Translations under genes and position numbers: made by a program | Notes under the pieces: model-generated | What the model was told of the DNA's origin: nothing | The model's input: only the letters and a program-made list of their open reading frames with translations | Database searches by the model: none | Assembly: GCA_964470995.1 (NCBI GenBank) | Contig: CAYYEP010000002.1 | Location: 41,289-105,288 of the forward strand | Length of the DNA stretch: 64,000 bases | Origin: UBA5738 sp964470995 | GTDB taxonomy: Bacteria; Patescibacteriota; Minisyncoccia; Minisyncoccales; UBA5738 | Reading direction: 5' to 3' | Shown: positions 49,077 through 57,191 of the stretch, piece by piece | Layout of the letters: the number at the start of each line of letters is the position of its first letter | Numbering within the stretch: the first letter of the stretch is position 1

Positions 49077-51257
49077 ATGGATCAAATCAAAAATACCGCT
49101 AACCCGGGCAACCAGAATAACGGACGGAACAACAATTTCGGACGCTCTTCGCACAACCAAAGCATTCCCCGCCCCGCGCGCCAAAACCCTCGCCCGCAAA
49201 TGCGAACAGCCAAATCCGCCCCGCGCCCGGAGCAATCATTCGGCAACAATACGCGCTCCGCTTTTTCCGACCGCAACCGCGGCGCAAAAAACAAAATGCC
49301 GGCATCAGCCTTCGACCGTACAATCGAAAGTATCCTCGGCCGCGAAAACCGGCAAGAACACCAAGTAAACAACCCGGGGAACAATCGTGTCTTCTTCGGC
49401 CAAAAAGCTTTGGAACCCGTCGGCAATTATGAAACGCCCGCTCCGCAACCCGGCAGCAATATCAATCGGCCGCAATCCAGCCGGATACCGCGCCATAACC
49501 GCCATCTGCGGCCGCAATTACCGCCACAAACAACAGCTCCCCGGCCCGCCGGCGGCGGCAATTTAGCTCCGATACGATACTCATCCGGCAAAAAATTACG
49601 CGTCATTCCTCTGGGAGGTTTGGGAGAAGTCGGCCGCAATATGACGCTTCTGGAATACGACGGATTCATTCTTATTATGGATATGGGATTTCGTATGCCT
49701 GGCGAAGATATGCCCGGCATCGACTACATCATCCCCAACATCGATTATCTCAAAGGCAAAGCCAAAAACATTATGGGTGTTGTCTTTACTCATGGCCACT
49801 ACGATCACATTGGTGCCGTTCCCTATATAATCGACAAAATATGGCACCCCGGCCTGCGTATTATCGCCTCGCCGCTGACCAAAGCCATCATTATGAAACG
49901 CCAGGATGATTTTCCCGGCTTGCCGAAACTCGATATCGAAGAAGCCACCGACGGCACGACCGCCGATCTTGGACCGTTCAAAGTGGAGTTTTTCCGCTTG
50001 AACCACAACATCCCCGACAATTACGGCATTTTCGTACAAACACCCGTTGGCAATATCATTGACACTTCGGACTTCAAATTCGACTCCAGCCCCGTCAACG
50101 AAAAACCCACCGATTTCCGCCGCCTGCACGACATCGGCAAACGCCACATTCTGCTGCTGCTTTCGGATTCAACCGGCGCCGAAGAACCAGGCCATTCCCT
50201 TTCGGAACAAGAAATTTTTGAAAACCTTGAAAAAATATTCCAGGAATCAAAAGGCCGTATCATTGCCGCCACTTTCGGTTCGCTTTTGAACCGGATCCAG
50301 CAGATGATCTACCTCTCGGAAAAATACGGCCGCAAAGTCGCCGTGGACGGCTATTCGCTAAAGAACAACGTCGAGGTCTGCCGCCAGCTGAAATACATCC
50401 GCGCCGCCAAGAACACCTTTATCACAATGAACGAAGTGGATAAACAGGACGACGATCGCGTCACCGTAATCTGCACCGGCGCCCAAGGCGAAGCCGACGC
50501 CGTATTGATGAAAATTGCCACGCGCGAACATCGCGTCTTGCGCTTTAAAAAAGGCGACTCGGTAATCTTTTCTTCTTCGGTTATCCCGGGTAATGAGCGC
50601 ACCGTGCAAAACCTTAAAGACGACATATTACGCCAAGGCGTACGCGTTTATCACTACAAAATGATGGATATCCACGCCGGCGGCCACGCTAAACAGGAAG
50701 AATTGATGGAAATGATGCGCATTATGCGGCCGCGCTTCTTTATGCCGATCCACGGCCAATATTCGATGCTGGTCGCCAACGCCGACTTGGCTCGTTCCGT
50801 GGGAATTCCAGACAGCAACATCGTCGTGGCCGAAAACGGCGCCGTGGTCACCGTCGATCAGCGCCAGATCAATATCGAAAAAGAACACGCCACCTCCAGC
50901 TACGTTATGGTTGACGGCCTGGGAGTGGGCGACATCGGCGAAGTGGTTCTCCGCGACCGCCAGGTATTGGCGCACGACGGGATGTTTGTTATCGTAACCG
51001 TGATTGACCGCCTTACCGGAAAAGTTAAGGGATCCCCCGATATTATATCGCGCGGCTTCGTCTATTTGCGCGAATCCAAAGATCTCTTAAAGGACACCCG
51101 CAAAAAAACCATAGAAATCATCGATAAAGCCACCAGTGGCAACGGCGCGGTGAATTGGAGCTACGTAAAAGACGAAATCCGCAACAAGATCAGCGATTTC
51201 CTATTCTCCAAAACCGAACGCCGGCCCATGGTATTGCCGGTCGTAATCGAAATCTAA
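49077..51257 (+). CDS. rnj: Ribonuclease J with long disordered N-terminal extension
   Basis: 726 residues. The core starts near residue 171 (LRVIPLGGLGEVGRNMTLLE) with the MBL motif VFTHGHYDHIGAVPYIIDKI, followed by SDSTGAEEPGHSLSE, the beta-CASP domain (IIAATFGSLLNRIQQMIYLS) and VYHYKMMDIHAGGHAKQEEL, FFMPIHGQYSMLVANADLAR. It is a 5'-3' exonuclease and endonuclease for mRNA turnover and rRNA maturation. The first 170 residues are rich in Asn, Arg, Pro and Gln and presumably disordered, an RNA-binding-like tail not found in B. subtilis RNase J1. Confidence 0.95.
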   Translation: MDQIKNTANPGNQNNGRNNNFGRSSHNQSIPRPARQNPRPQMRTAKSAPRPEQSFGNNTRSAFSDRNRGAKNKMPASAFDRTIESILGRENRQEHQVNNPGNNRVFFGQKALEPVGNYETPAPQPGSNINRPQSSRIPRHNRHLRPQLPPQTTAPRPAGGGNLAPIRYSSGKKLRVIPLGGLGEVGRNMTLLEYDGFILIMDMGFRMPGEDMPGIDYIIPNIDYLKGKAKNIMGVVFTHGHYDHIGAVPYIIDKIWHPGLRIIASPLTKAIIMKRQDDFPGLPKLDIEEATDGTTADLGPFKVEFFRLNHNIPDNYGIFVQTPVGNIIDTSDFKFDSSPVNEKPTDFRRLHDIGKRHILLLLSDSTGAEEPGHSLSEQEIFENLEKIFQESKGRIIAATFGSLLNRIQQMIYLSEKYGRKVAVDGYSLKNNVEVCRQLKYIRAAKNTFITMNEVDKQDDDRVTVICTGAQGEADAVLMKIATREHRVLRFKKGDSVIFSSSVIPGNERTVQNLKDDILRQGVRVYHYKMMDIHAGGHAKQEELMEMMRIMRPRFFMPIHGQYSMLVANADLARSVGIPDSNIVVAENGAVVTVDQRQINIEKEHATSSYVMVDGLGVGDIGEVVLRDRQVLAHDGMFVIVTVIDRLTGKVKGSPDIISRGFVYLRESKDLLKDTRKKTIEIIDKATSGNGAVNWSYVKDEIRNKISDFLFSKTERRPMVLPVVIEI

Positions 51258-51346
51258 TATAAAATCATGATTTACGATTTAAGATTTATGATTTATGATT
51301 GTAAAATGCATTTATTCATAAATCGCGATTCGTTAATTATAAATCA
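51258..51346. repeat. AT-rich GATTTAT-type palindrome between rnj and trpS
   Basis: Heptads GATTTAC GATTTAA GATTTAT on the left, TCATAAATCGCGATTCGTTA and TTATAAATCA on the right, around TGCATTTA. It fills the gap and ends 3 bp before the trpS start. Confidence 0.65.
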
Positions 51347-51349
51347 AGT

Positions 51350-52330
51350 ATGAGGATTTTTAGCGGCATAAGGCCTACGGGTGAAATCCATCTGGGAAAT
51401 TACCTGGGCGCAATAAAACAATGGATCGATCTGCAAAACCGGGCCGAATGTATTTTTTGCGTGGTTGACCTGCACGCGATCACCACGCCTTACAAATCCC
51501 AAAAATTGCAAGAACAGATCAAAGAACTTTCGGTCGCTTATCTGGCCGCCGGTCTTGATCCCGACAAATGCATTTTGTTCGTTCAATCAGCAGTTAAAGA
51601 ACACGCCGAACTGGCCTGGCTTCTAAGCACCGTCACGCCCATGGGCGAACTTAAACGCATGACCCAGTTCAAAGACAAGTCCAAACAACACCCCGAATAC
51701 GTGAATGCCGGCCTGTTCAATTATCCGTTGCTAATGGCCGCCGACATTCTACTTTACAAAACCGACGCCGTGCCCATTGGCAAAGACCAACAGCAGCACG
51801 TTGAATTGACCCGCGCGATCGCGCGCTATTTCAACAACCAGTTCGGACAAACGTTCAAATATCCCAAAGAGCTCCTTTTGGAAACCGGCGCCAAAATCAT
51901 GTCGCTTGCCGAACCGGAAAAAAAAATGTCCAAAACCGGCAATCAAAAAGGCTGTATCAATATTTTCGAAGAACCCGAATCTATCCGCAAAAAAATTGCC
52001 GGTGCCGTCACCGACACGGGCAAGGAAATTGTATTCGACCAAAAGAAAAAACCCGGCATTTCCAACCTGCTGGCCATCCAGTCACTGATCACCAATATGC
52101 CGATAATGCGGCTGGAACAGGAAATGAAAGGCAAAAGCTACTCCGAGTTTAAAAAAATGGTCGCGCAAACCCTTATCGACTATCTGGAACCGATGCGCCG
52201 TAAACGCAACGAGCTGCTAACCCGCGACGTTTACATCAACGACATTTTAAAACGCGGCGCGGTACGCGCCCAGACCATCGCCATCCAAACGATACGCGAA
52301 GTAAAAACCGCCATGGGATTGGCATCATAA
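51350..52330 (+). CDS. trpS: Tryptophanyl-tRNA synthetase
   Basis: Charges tRNA-Trp. The 326 residues hold class I motifs: the HIGH-equivalent in SGIRPTGEIHLGNYLGAIKQ, the binding region LLMAADILLYKTDAVPIGKD and the KMSKS-equivalent EKKMSKTG. Normal length. A terminator follows; no T-box-type leader is seen upstream. Confidence 0.97.
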   Translation: MRIFSGIRPTGEIHLGNYLGAIKQWIDLQNRAECIFCVVDLHAITTPYKSQKLQEQIKELSVAYLAAGLDPDKCILFVQSAVKEHAELAWLLSTVTPMGELKRMTQFKDKSKQHPEYVNAGLFNYPLLMAADILLYKTDAVPIGKDQQQHVELTRAIARYFNNQFGQTFKYPKELLLETGAKIMSLAEPEKKMSKTGNQKGCINIFEEPESIRKKIAGAVTDTGKEIVFDQKKKPGISNLLAIQSLITNMPIMRLEQEMKGKSYSEFKKMVAQTLIDYLEPMRRKRNELLTRDVYINDILKRGAVRAQTIAIQTIREVKTAMGLAS

Positions 52331-52342
52331 AAGCGAAAAAAT

Positions 52343-52367
52343 AAAAAGCCCTTATTGGGCTTTTTTA
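52343..52367. terminator. Terminator after trpS
   Basis: AAAAAGCCC-TTATT-GGGCTTTTTT, 12 bp past trpS and 40 bp from the convergent phosphatase gene. Confidence 0.85.
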
Positions 52368-52406
52368 ATATAAAATTTCAAAAAAACTAAACAGCATATA
52401 ATCAAA

Positions 52407-53174
52407 TCATTTCATCGAATTTAAAATTTCCAAAACTTGCGGCATCAAACATTTGTTTGACGCCACCAGATTGTCATCATCAATCGTCCATTCTTCCCCT
52501 TTCATATTCTTTACGGCGCCGCCCGCTTCGCGCATCAATAAAACTCCGGGGGCATAGTCATAAAGTTTACTGCCATAATTAATCGTAATATCAAATTTCC
52601 CCGCCGCCACATACGAAAGATCCACGCTGGTTGCGCCATAAAGGCGCACTGTCCGCACCGCATCACCGAAATGCGTAATAATTTCCCCGGCCCGCCGGTT
52701 GCTTCCTCCTTTCGCCACGATAAGCAAGGATTTTTTTATCTCTTCAACCTCCGAGCAAAAGATCATTCTGCCGTTCAAAAATGCTCCCCCATCCTTAATG
52801 GCGGTAAACTCGTGGTTCAAAATTGGATTATGGACCACCGAAACAACCGGCACACCGTCCTCCAACAACACAATCTGCGTTGAAAAAAACGGAATGCCCA
52901 CCCGGTAATTTGAAGTGCCGTCGATCGGATCAACCGCCCAGCACAAATTCGAAATTTTGCCCCCCGCCTCTTCTGCAAAAAAATCAACTTCCGGCGTTTT
53001 TTTCTTCAAAAATTCTTTATATATCTTTTCGCATTCCACATCCGCCAAAATATAATATTCATGCCCGTTTTTCACGAACATCGGGTCAAACGACGCATAT
53101 CCTTTTTTCAAAAAATCCCCTGCCAAATGTGCCGCCCTTTTTGCCGCTTCAAGATACTGTTCCAGATTTTCCAT
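52407..53174 (-). CDS. Inositol monophosphatase family protein
   Basis: 255 residues from ATG 53174, which lies 1 nt after the phosphoglucomutase stop (TAAAATG). Metal motifs: FFAEEAGG, CWAVDPIDGTSNYRVGIPFF (DPIDGT) and, late, LYDYAPGVLLMREAGGAVKN. It may act on inositol-1-phosphate, fructose-1,6-bisphosphate or PAP. A longer frame upstream overlaps the neighbour and is rejected. Confidence 0.92.
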   Translation of the reverse strand: MENLEQYLEAAKRAAHLAGDFLKKGYASFDPMFVKNGHEYYILADVECEKIYKEFLKKKTPEVDFFAEEAGGKISNLCWAVDPIDGTSNYRVGIPFFSTQIVLLEDGVPVVSVVHNPILNHEFTAIKDGGAFLNGRMIFCSEVEEIKKSLLIVAKGGSNRRAGEIITHFGDAVRTVRLYGATSVDLSYVAAGKFDITINYGSKLYDYAPGVLLMREAGGAVKNMKGEEWTIDDDNLVASNKCLMPQVLEILNSMK

Positions 53175-53175
53175 T

Positions 53176-55281
53176 TTATTGAAGGCTAAGATATTCTTCA
53201 ACGGTCGCTCCGTACTTTGCCGCAAACGCTTTGTTGATTTTACCGCTTGCCCCTGGCCCCAAAAACACCAAGATTTCTGCCAATTTTTTTTGCCGCATTG
53301 CTGTATCCGGCTCATCCCTTAACGCTTCAATCCGGGGCTCGATCTTAAAATACTCCATTTTATCCTCCAAAGGCACTTGCCAAAACAACAGAAAAGCTCT
53401 GTCGGGAAGTTCCACACCTACTATCCGGCACCACGTTTTTACCGCCTCTCTTTCCAATTCCTTGGCTATATCTGCAACCGCATTCTTGATATGTTCAAGT
53501 TCTGCGGTCGGTTTGGCGCCCACCTCAAAATATATCTTCAGTTTTGGTTCGGTGCCCGACGGCCGGATAGTCAGACGCATCGAATCAATCGCCGAATCTG
53601 CCGGTTTTATATTAAAAACCAGCATGTTTTTGGAAATCTTATCTGTCATCGAAACAAACGGTAAACGGCTCCATCCGTCCTCAATACTGCTTATCGCAAA
53701 TCTCCCGTACGTCGCCGGCGGGTTGGCGCGCAAACTATCCATTATTCTGCGCATATTGTCAAAACCCGCCGCGCCCAGCATCCTGATCTCGGTCTGATGG
53801 TTATAAAAATATCCGTACCTCGCATAAATATCATCCAGGTAATCAACGACTGTTTTGCCCTGTAATTTGAGTTCTGCGGTCAACTCGGAAAGCCAGATCG
53901 CGCCCAAGCACGCGTCTTTTTCGCGGATATAATTGCCCGAAGAATAACCATAACTTTCTTCGCCGGCAAACAAAAAATCGCCGATTCGCCCTTCCCGTTC
54001 CAGCCGGTTCATCGTATTGGCAATATACTTATAACCCACCAAAAGATCGCCAATAAGCTCGATATTATTGGCTTGGCAAATCTTTACCGCCAAACCCGTG
54101 GTTGGCGCGGTCTTGATCATGATTCCCGCTTTACGGTCAGACCTGGTTTTTTCTTCGGCATACCCGGCCAAAATCGAGTATATCTGATCACCGTTTAAAA
54201 ACTTCCATTCGCCGCCATGTTTAACCATCACGCCAATCCGGTCCGCATCCGGATCGCTGTTCAATAAAATATCGGCATTTTCCTTTTTGGCGCACTCCAG
54301 CGATGCATCAAACGACTCTACCACTTCGGGATTGGGGATATTAAAAGTAACGTTTTCAAACCGCCCGCTGGGATTGGCAGTCTTTGGATCCAGTATTACT
54401 GAAAAACCCAACGACTCCATTACCTTGGGAACAGAAGTAATCCCGCAACCATGCAATGGCGTATAAACGATCTTTGCGGCGCGCGCCTTCGAACGGGAAA
54501 GCGGCAAAACCGCTTTTATATATTCCTTGTCCACGTAATTTCCAATCGGGTTTATCAGTCCGTCGGCCCGGCCCTGGTTATAATCAATAAATTTTATTTC
54601 CTTGACATTTTGGGTAACTTCTTTTACCAGCTCCTCATCATAAGGCGGTATCAGCTGGCCTCCATATTCGTCAAAGACTTTCTGGCCGTTATGATCCGGC
54701 GGATTATGCGACGCTGAATACATCGCCCCCGCCACGGTTTTAAGATGGCGGATGGTAAAAGAAAGCTCGGGCGTCGTGCGAATACCGTCAAAAATATATA
54801 CTTTCATACCGTTTGCCGCATACACCCTTGCCGATGCCTCCGCCAAATCTTTGGCACTCAAATTGGTCAGCGGAGTTTTTAAATCCGGATTCAAATGCCG
54901 GTTGCCTAAAAATATCCTCACATCGTATGCAATCGCAACCCCCCTCTTTTTAGCCTCATTGCCATACTTGGAAACCAAATATTGGGAATGTCCCTGCGAC
55001 GCCGAACATACCGTCCACAGATTGATACGATTCGGCCCAACCCCGACCTCACCCCGCCTTCCGGCGGTCCCAAACGGGATTATCTGATAAAAACAATCCA
55101 AAAGGTAATCCCAATCTTCTTGGGCGATCAAATGCCTGATCTGGCCCGCATATTCGCCAAATTCCGGGTTTTTCAACCATTCTTCAATGTATGCCCGCGC
55201 ACTTTCTTTGTATTTGCTATCCACCTTCAAACCCAAAAAACCGTTTTTGACGCTTTCAAGCGCCTCCGATATTTGATCCAT
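53176..55281 (-). CDS. Phosphoglucomutase/phosphomannomutase
   Basis: 701 residues of the alpha-D-phosphohexomutase family, PGM2-like: FGTAGRRGEVGVGPNRINLW, the phosphoserine loop YSASHNPPDHNGQKV, metal loop NSDPDADRIGVM, sugar loop LFAGEESYGYSSGNY and phosphate loop TIRPSGTEPKLKIYF. About 110 residues after the usual C-terminus (WCRIVGVELPDRAFLLFWQV onward) form an extra domain. It would interconvert glucose-6-P and glucose-1-P for GalU and glycogen. Confidence 0.94.
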   Translation of the reverse strand: MDQISEALESVKNGFLGLKVDSKYKESARAYIEEWLKNPEFGEYAGQIRHLIAQEDWDYLLDCFYQIIPFGTAGRRGEVGVGPNRINLWTVCSASQGHSQYLVSKYGNEAKKRGVAIAYDVRIFLGNRHLNPDLKTPLTNLSAKDLAEASARVYAANGMKVYIFDGIRTTPELSFTIRHLKTVAGAMYSASHNPPDHNGQKVFDEYGGQLIPPYDEELVKEVTQNVKEIKFIDYNQGRADGLINPIGNYVDKEYIKAVLPLSRSKARAAKIVYTPLHGCGITSVPKVMESLGFSVILDPKTANPSGRFENVTFNIPNPEVVESFDASLECAKKENADILLNSDPDADRIGVMVKHGGEWKFLNGDQIYSILAGYAEEKTRSDRKAGIMIKTAPTTGLAVKICQANNIELIGDLLVGYKYIANTMNRLEREGRIGDFLFAGEESYGYSSGNYIREKDACLGAIWLSELTAELKLQGKTVVDYLDDIYARYGYFYNHQTEIRMLGAAGFDNMRRIMDSLRANPPATYGRFAISSIEDGWSRLPFVSMTDKISKNMLVFNIKPADSAIDSMRLTIRPSGTEPKLKIYFEVGAKPTAELEHIKNAVADIAKELEREAVKTWCRIVGVELPDRAFLLFWQVPLEDKMEYFKIEPRIEALRDEPDTAMRQKKLAEILVFLGPGASGKINKAFAAKYGATVEEYLSLQ

Positions 55282-55344
55282 GGTATGGTTGGTTAATTGC
55301 GTGTTTTACGCTCATTATATCACGGGAATCCTGTATTCTAACCA

Positions 55345-55373
55345 TTGACGAAACCCGTTTTTATTGCTAGGAT
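55345..55373 (+). promoter_or_regulatory. rpsF operon promoter
   Basis: TTGACG, 17 bp, TAGGAT; about 75 nt of leader follow. Confidence 0.65.
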
Positions 55374-55386
55374 TTGGTTACAAATC

Positions 55387-55441
55387 GGCTATCTCCTGCG
55401 CCAAAAAATAACGCGCGCGGGACCCAAATTAACAGATAGCC
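55387..55441 (+). promoter_or_regulatory. Structured leader of rpsF
   Basis: GGCTATCT pairs with AGATAGCC and an inner CCTGCGC with GCGCGCGG. It lies where the S6:S18 autoregulatory leader is expected, but the conserved CCG bulge cannot be assigned. Confidence 0.5.
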
Positions 55442-55453
55442 ACAAAGAAAAGT

Positions 55454-56110
55454 ATGGTAAAAAACTACGAATATACATACCTGACGCGTCAGGATATGAC
55501 CGAAGAAACCGCCAAAGCTCTTCAGGACGGTATTGCTCAAATGATAACCACTAAAAACGGCGCAGTCGTTGATACGCCCCGTTCTTATAAAAAACGCCTC
55601 GCTTACCGGATAAAAAAGCAGGACGCAGCTTATGTAAATACGGTGATGTTCACCTTGGACACTGAAAGCCTCGCGGCCTTTAAAAAAGAAACTGACGCGA
55701 TCGCCGATATATTGCGCGGTTTGATCGTTTCATACGACGCCAAGAAACTGGAAATCGAGGACCGGCGCGAGCCTCGCCGAACCGACGAAGAAAAAAACCG
55801 GGAGACTGTTGTTGTAATGAAAGAAAGAGCTTCTCTACCCGCCGCCAAGGCCGAAGAACCGAAAAAAGAAATTAAACCTGAAGAACCGATAGCCGCCGCC
55901 AAGGAAGAAAATAAAGAAGAAGCGGAAATCACTGCCAAGGCCAAAAAGGAAGAATCCGAAACCAAAGAAACAAAAAAAGCCAAAAAGGAAGACAAACCTA
56001 AGAAAGAGGAAAAAACCGAAGAGCCCAAGGAAACCAAACCAAAACGTCGCGCCAAGATTAAAACCGAACTGAAAGATATCGAACAAAAGCTCGACGAAAT
56101 CCTCAAATAA
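55454..56110 (+). CDS. rpsF: 30S ribosomal protein S6 with charged C-terminal extension
   Basis: 218 residues. The S6 domain (NYEYTYLTRQDMTEETAKAL, KRLAYRIKKQDAAYVNTVMF) covers about 1-95. A Lys/Glu/Ala-rich tail of 120 residues follows (KEEPKE-type repeats), unlike the short tails of most S6. It pairs with S18 in the 30S platform. First gene of rpsF-ssb-rpsR. Confidence 0.94.
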   Translation: MVKNYEYTYLTRQDMTEETAKALQDGIAQMITTKNGAVVDTPRSYKKRLAYRIKKQDAAYVNTVMFTLDTESLAAFKKETDAIADILRGLIVSYDAKKLEIEDRREPRRTDEEKNRETVVVMKERASLPAAKAEEPKKEIKPEEPIAAAKEENKEEAEITAKAKKEESETKETKKAKKEDKPKKEEKTEEPKETKPKRRAKIKTELKDIEQKLDEILK

Positions 56111-56227
56111 TCGAATACGAATATCCAATATTCAAACCTCCAATTTTCAAAAAATATTCAATATTTCAACAATCAAACCAATGTGTTGCATTTAGTTTGA
56201 AAATTGAAAATTGAAAATTGAAAATTG
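56111..56227. repeat. AT-rich TTGAAAA-type palindrome between rpsF and ssb
   Basis: CCAATTTTCAAAAAATATTC left; TTTGAAAATTGAAAATTGAA right with a perfect 7-bp period; centre ACCAATGTGTTGCATTTAG. It ends in GCGAAGCG just before ssb. Confidence 0.7.
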
Positions 56228-56238
56228 CGAAGCGACTC

Positions 56239-56721
56239 ATGAATCTTAACAAAGTCTTCCTTATCGGCAGGCTCACGCGCGACCCGGAAATACGGGTAAT
56301 GCCCAGCGGCCAGCAAGTAGCTAATTTCGGCTTGGCTACGGATAGTTTTTACACCGACAAAAACACCAACCAGCGCCAGCAAAAAACCGAATTCCACAAT
56401 ATCGTGCTTTTCGGAAGGTTGGCCGAAATTGCCGGCCAATATCTGAAAAAAGGTTCTCTGGCAATGTTTGAAGGCCGGATTCAAACCCGCGACTGGCAGG
56501 ATGCGGCCGGGCAAAAACGATACCGCACCGAGATCGTCGCCGACAGTATGCAGCTGGGTCCGCGCTCAAGCGAAAACGGCGGATCGAATTACCAGGCGCC
56601 TTCGTCCCAGGAAAGATATTCCCCAAAACCCGCGGCCAAAACCGCCAAAGCGCCCGCCGAAATCGACATCCCGATCATCGAAGAAGACAACGATATCGAC
56701 GTTAAAAACATTCCCTTTTAA
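56239..56721 (+). CDS. ssb: Single-stranded DNA-binding protein
   Basis: 160 residues from ATG 56239. The OB-fold is MNLNKVFLIGRLTRDPEIRV and FHNIVLFGRLAEIAGQYLKK through MFEGRIQTRDWQD; the tail ends DNDIDVKNIPF, the acidic, Phe-terminated tip that recruits partner proteins. The longer frame to 56218 starts inside the repeat and is rejected. Confidence 0.96.
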   Translation: MNLNKVFLIGRLTRDPEIRVMPSGQQVANFGLATDSFYTDKNTNQRQQKTEFHNIVLFGRLAEIAGQYLKKGSLAMFEGRIQTRDWQDAAGQKRYRTEIVADSMQLGPRSSENGGSNYQAPSSQERYSPKPAAKTAKAPAEIDIPIIEEDNDIDVKNIPF

Positions 56722-56746
56722 CTTACACCCTACTAAAACAAAAGAT

Positions 56747-56810
56747 GCAGATTAGGCAACGATAAGTATTTTTGAGAGCTCTCCAAAATGCTTATCACGA
56801 TCTAATTTGC
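56747..56810 (+). promoter_or_regulatory. Long hairpin between ssb and rpsR
   Basis: GCAGATTAG...CTAATTTGC, GATAAG/CTTATC, ATTTT/AAAAT and GAGAG/CTCTC stack into one long imperfect stem 14 bp before the rpsR start. It may control rpsR translation or mRNA stability. Confidence 0.55.
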
Positions 56811-56824
56811 GACTTAACAACACC

Positions 56825-57010
56825 ATGGCTTGCTATTTTTGCCAAAGAAACATCCAAAACATCAATTTCAAAGAAACCGAACTGATCGGCCGATTTACTT
56901 CCGGCATGGGAAAAATCAAACCCAAAAAGAAAACCGGTGTTTGCGCCACCCATCAGCGCATGGTCGCCAGCGCCGTCAAACGCGCCCGCTTCCTGGCCCT
57001 GCTCCCCTAA
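56825..57010 (+). CDS. rpsR: 30S ribosomal protein S18
   Basis: 61 residues from ATG 56825. ACYFCQRNIQNINFKETELI and the C-terminal GVCATHQRMVASAVKRARFL show an intact zinc-ribbon-type CxxC...CxxH, the C+ form. It binds S6. The upstream Met adds six residues without a ribosome-binding site. Confidence 0.95.
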   Translation: MACYFCQRNIQNINFKETELIGRFTSGMGKIKPKKKTGVCATHQRMVASAVKRARFLALLP

Positions 57011-57021
57011 TTCAACTGACC

Positions 57022-57053
57022 AAAAAACGCTGCCGCAAGGCAGCGTTTTTTAT
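57022..57053 (+). terminator. Terminator after rpsR
   Basis: AAAAAACGCTGCC-GCAA-GGCAGCGTTTTTT, 11 bp past rpsR. Confidence 0.88.
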
Positions 57054-57186
57054 TTATCCGCCGGCTTTGCCGCGGGGATGAATGGCTGCCCGTAACATAG
57101 CGAAGGCTAAAAACTTACTTTTTCTAACGCGTAGTATACGCGGAGCGGAAGGAATACCCCGGGGCTCTGCCCCCGAGTAGTTTATT
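57050..57186 (+). repeat. GC-rich repeat family 1, copy after rpsR
   Basis: Left end shortened (TTATTTATCCGCCGGCTTTG), core CGGGGATGAATGGCTGCCCG, CGGAGCGGAAGGAATACCCC and right end GAGTAGTTTATT. It lies against the rpsR terminator and 5 bp from the convergent surface-protein stop. Confidence 0.85.
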
Positions 57187-57191
57187 GGTCT

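Noticed and set aside
51258..51349. T-box or tryptophan-type leader for trpS
   Set aside because: No GGTGGAACCGCG-type sequence and no terminator; only the GATTTAT palindrome is present.
56195..56227. Perfect 7-bp tandem repeat as a possible CRISPR array
   Set aside because: Units are 7 bp with no spacers and no cas genes nearby; it is one arm of a palindrome.
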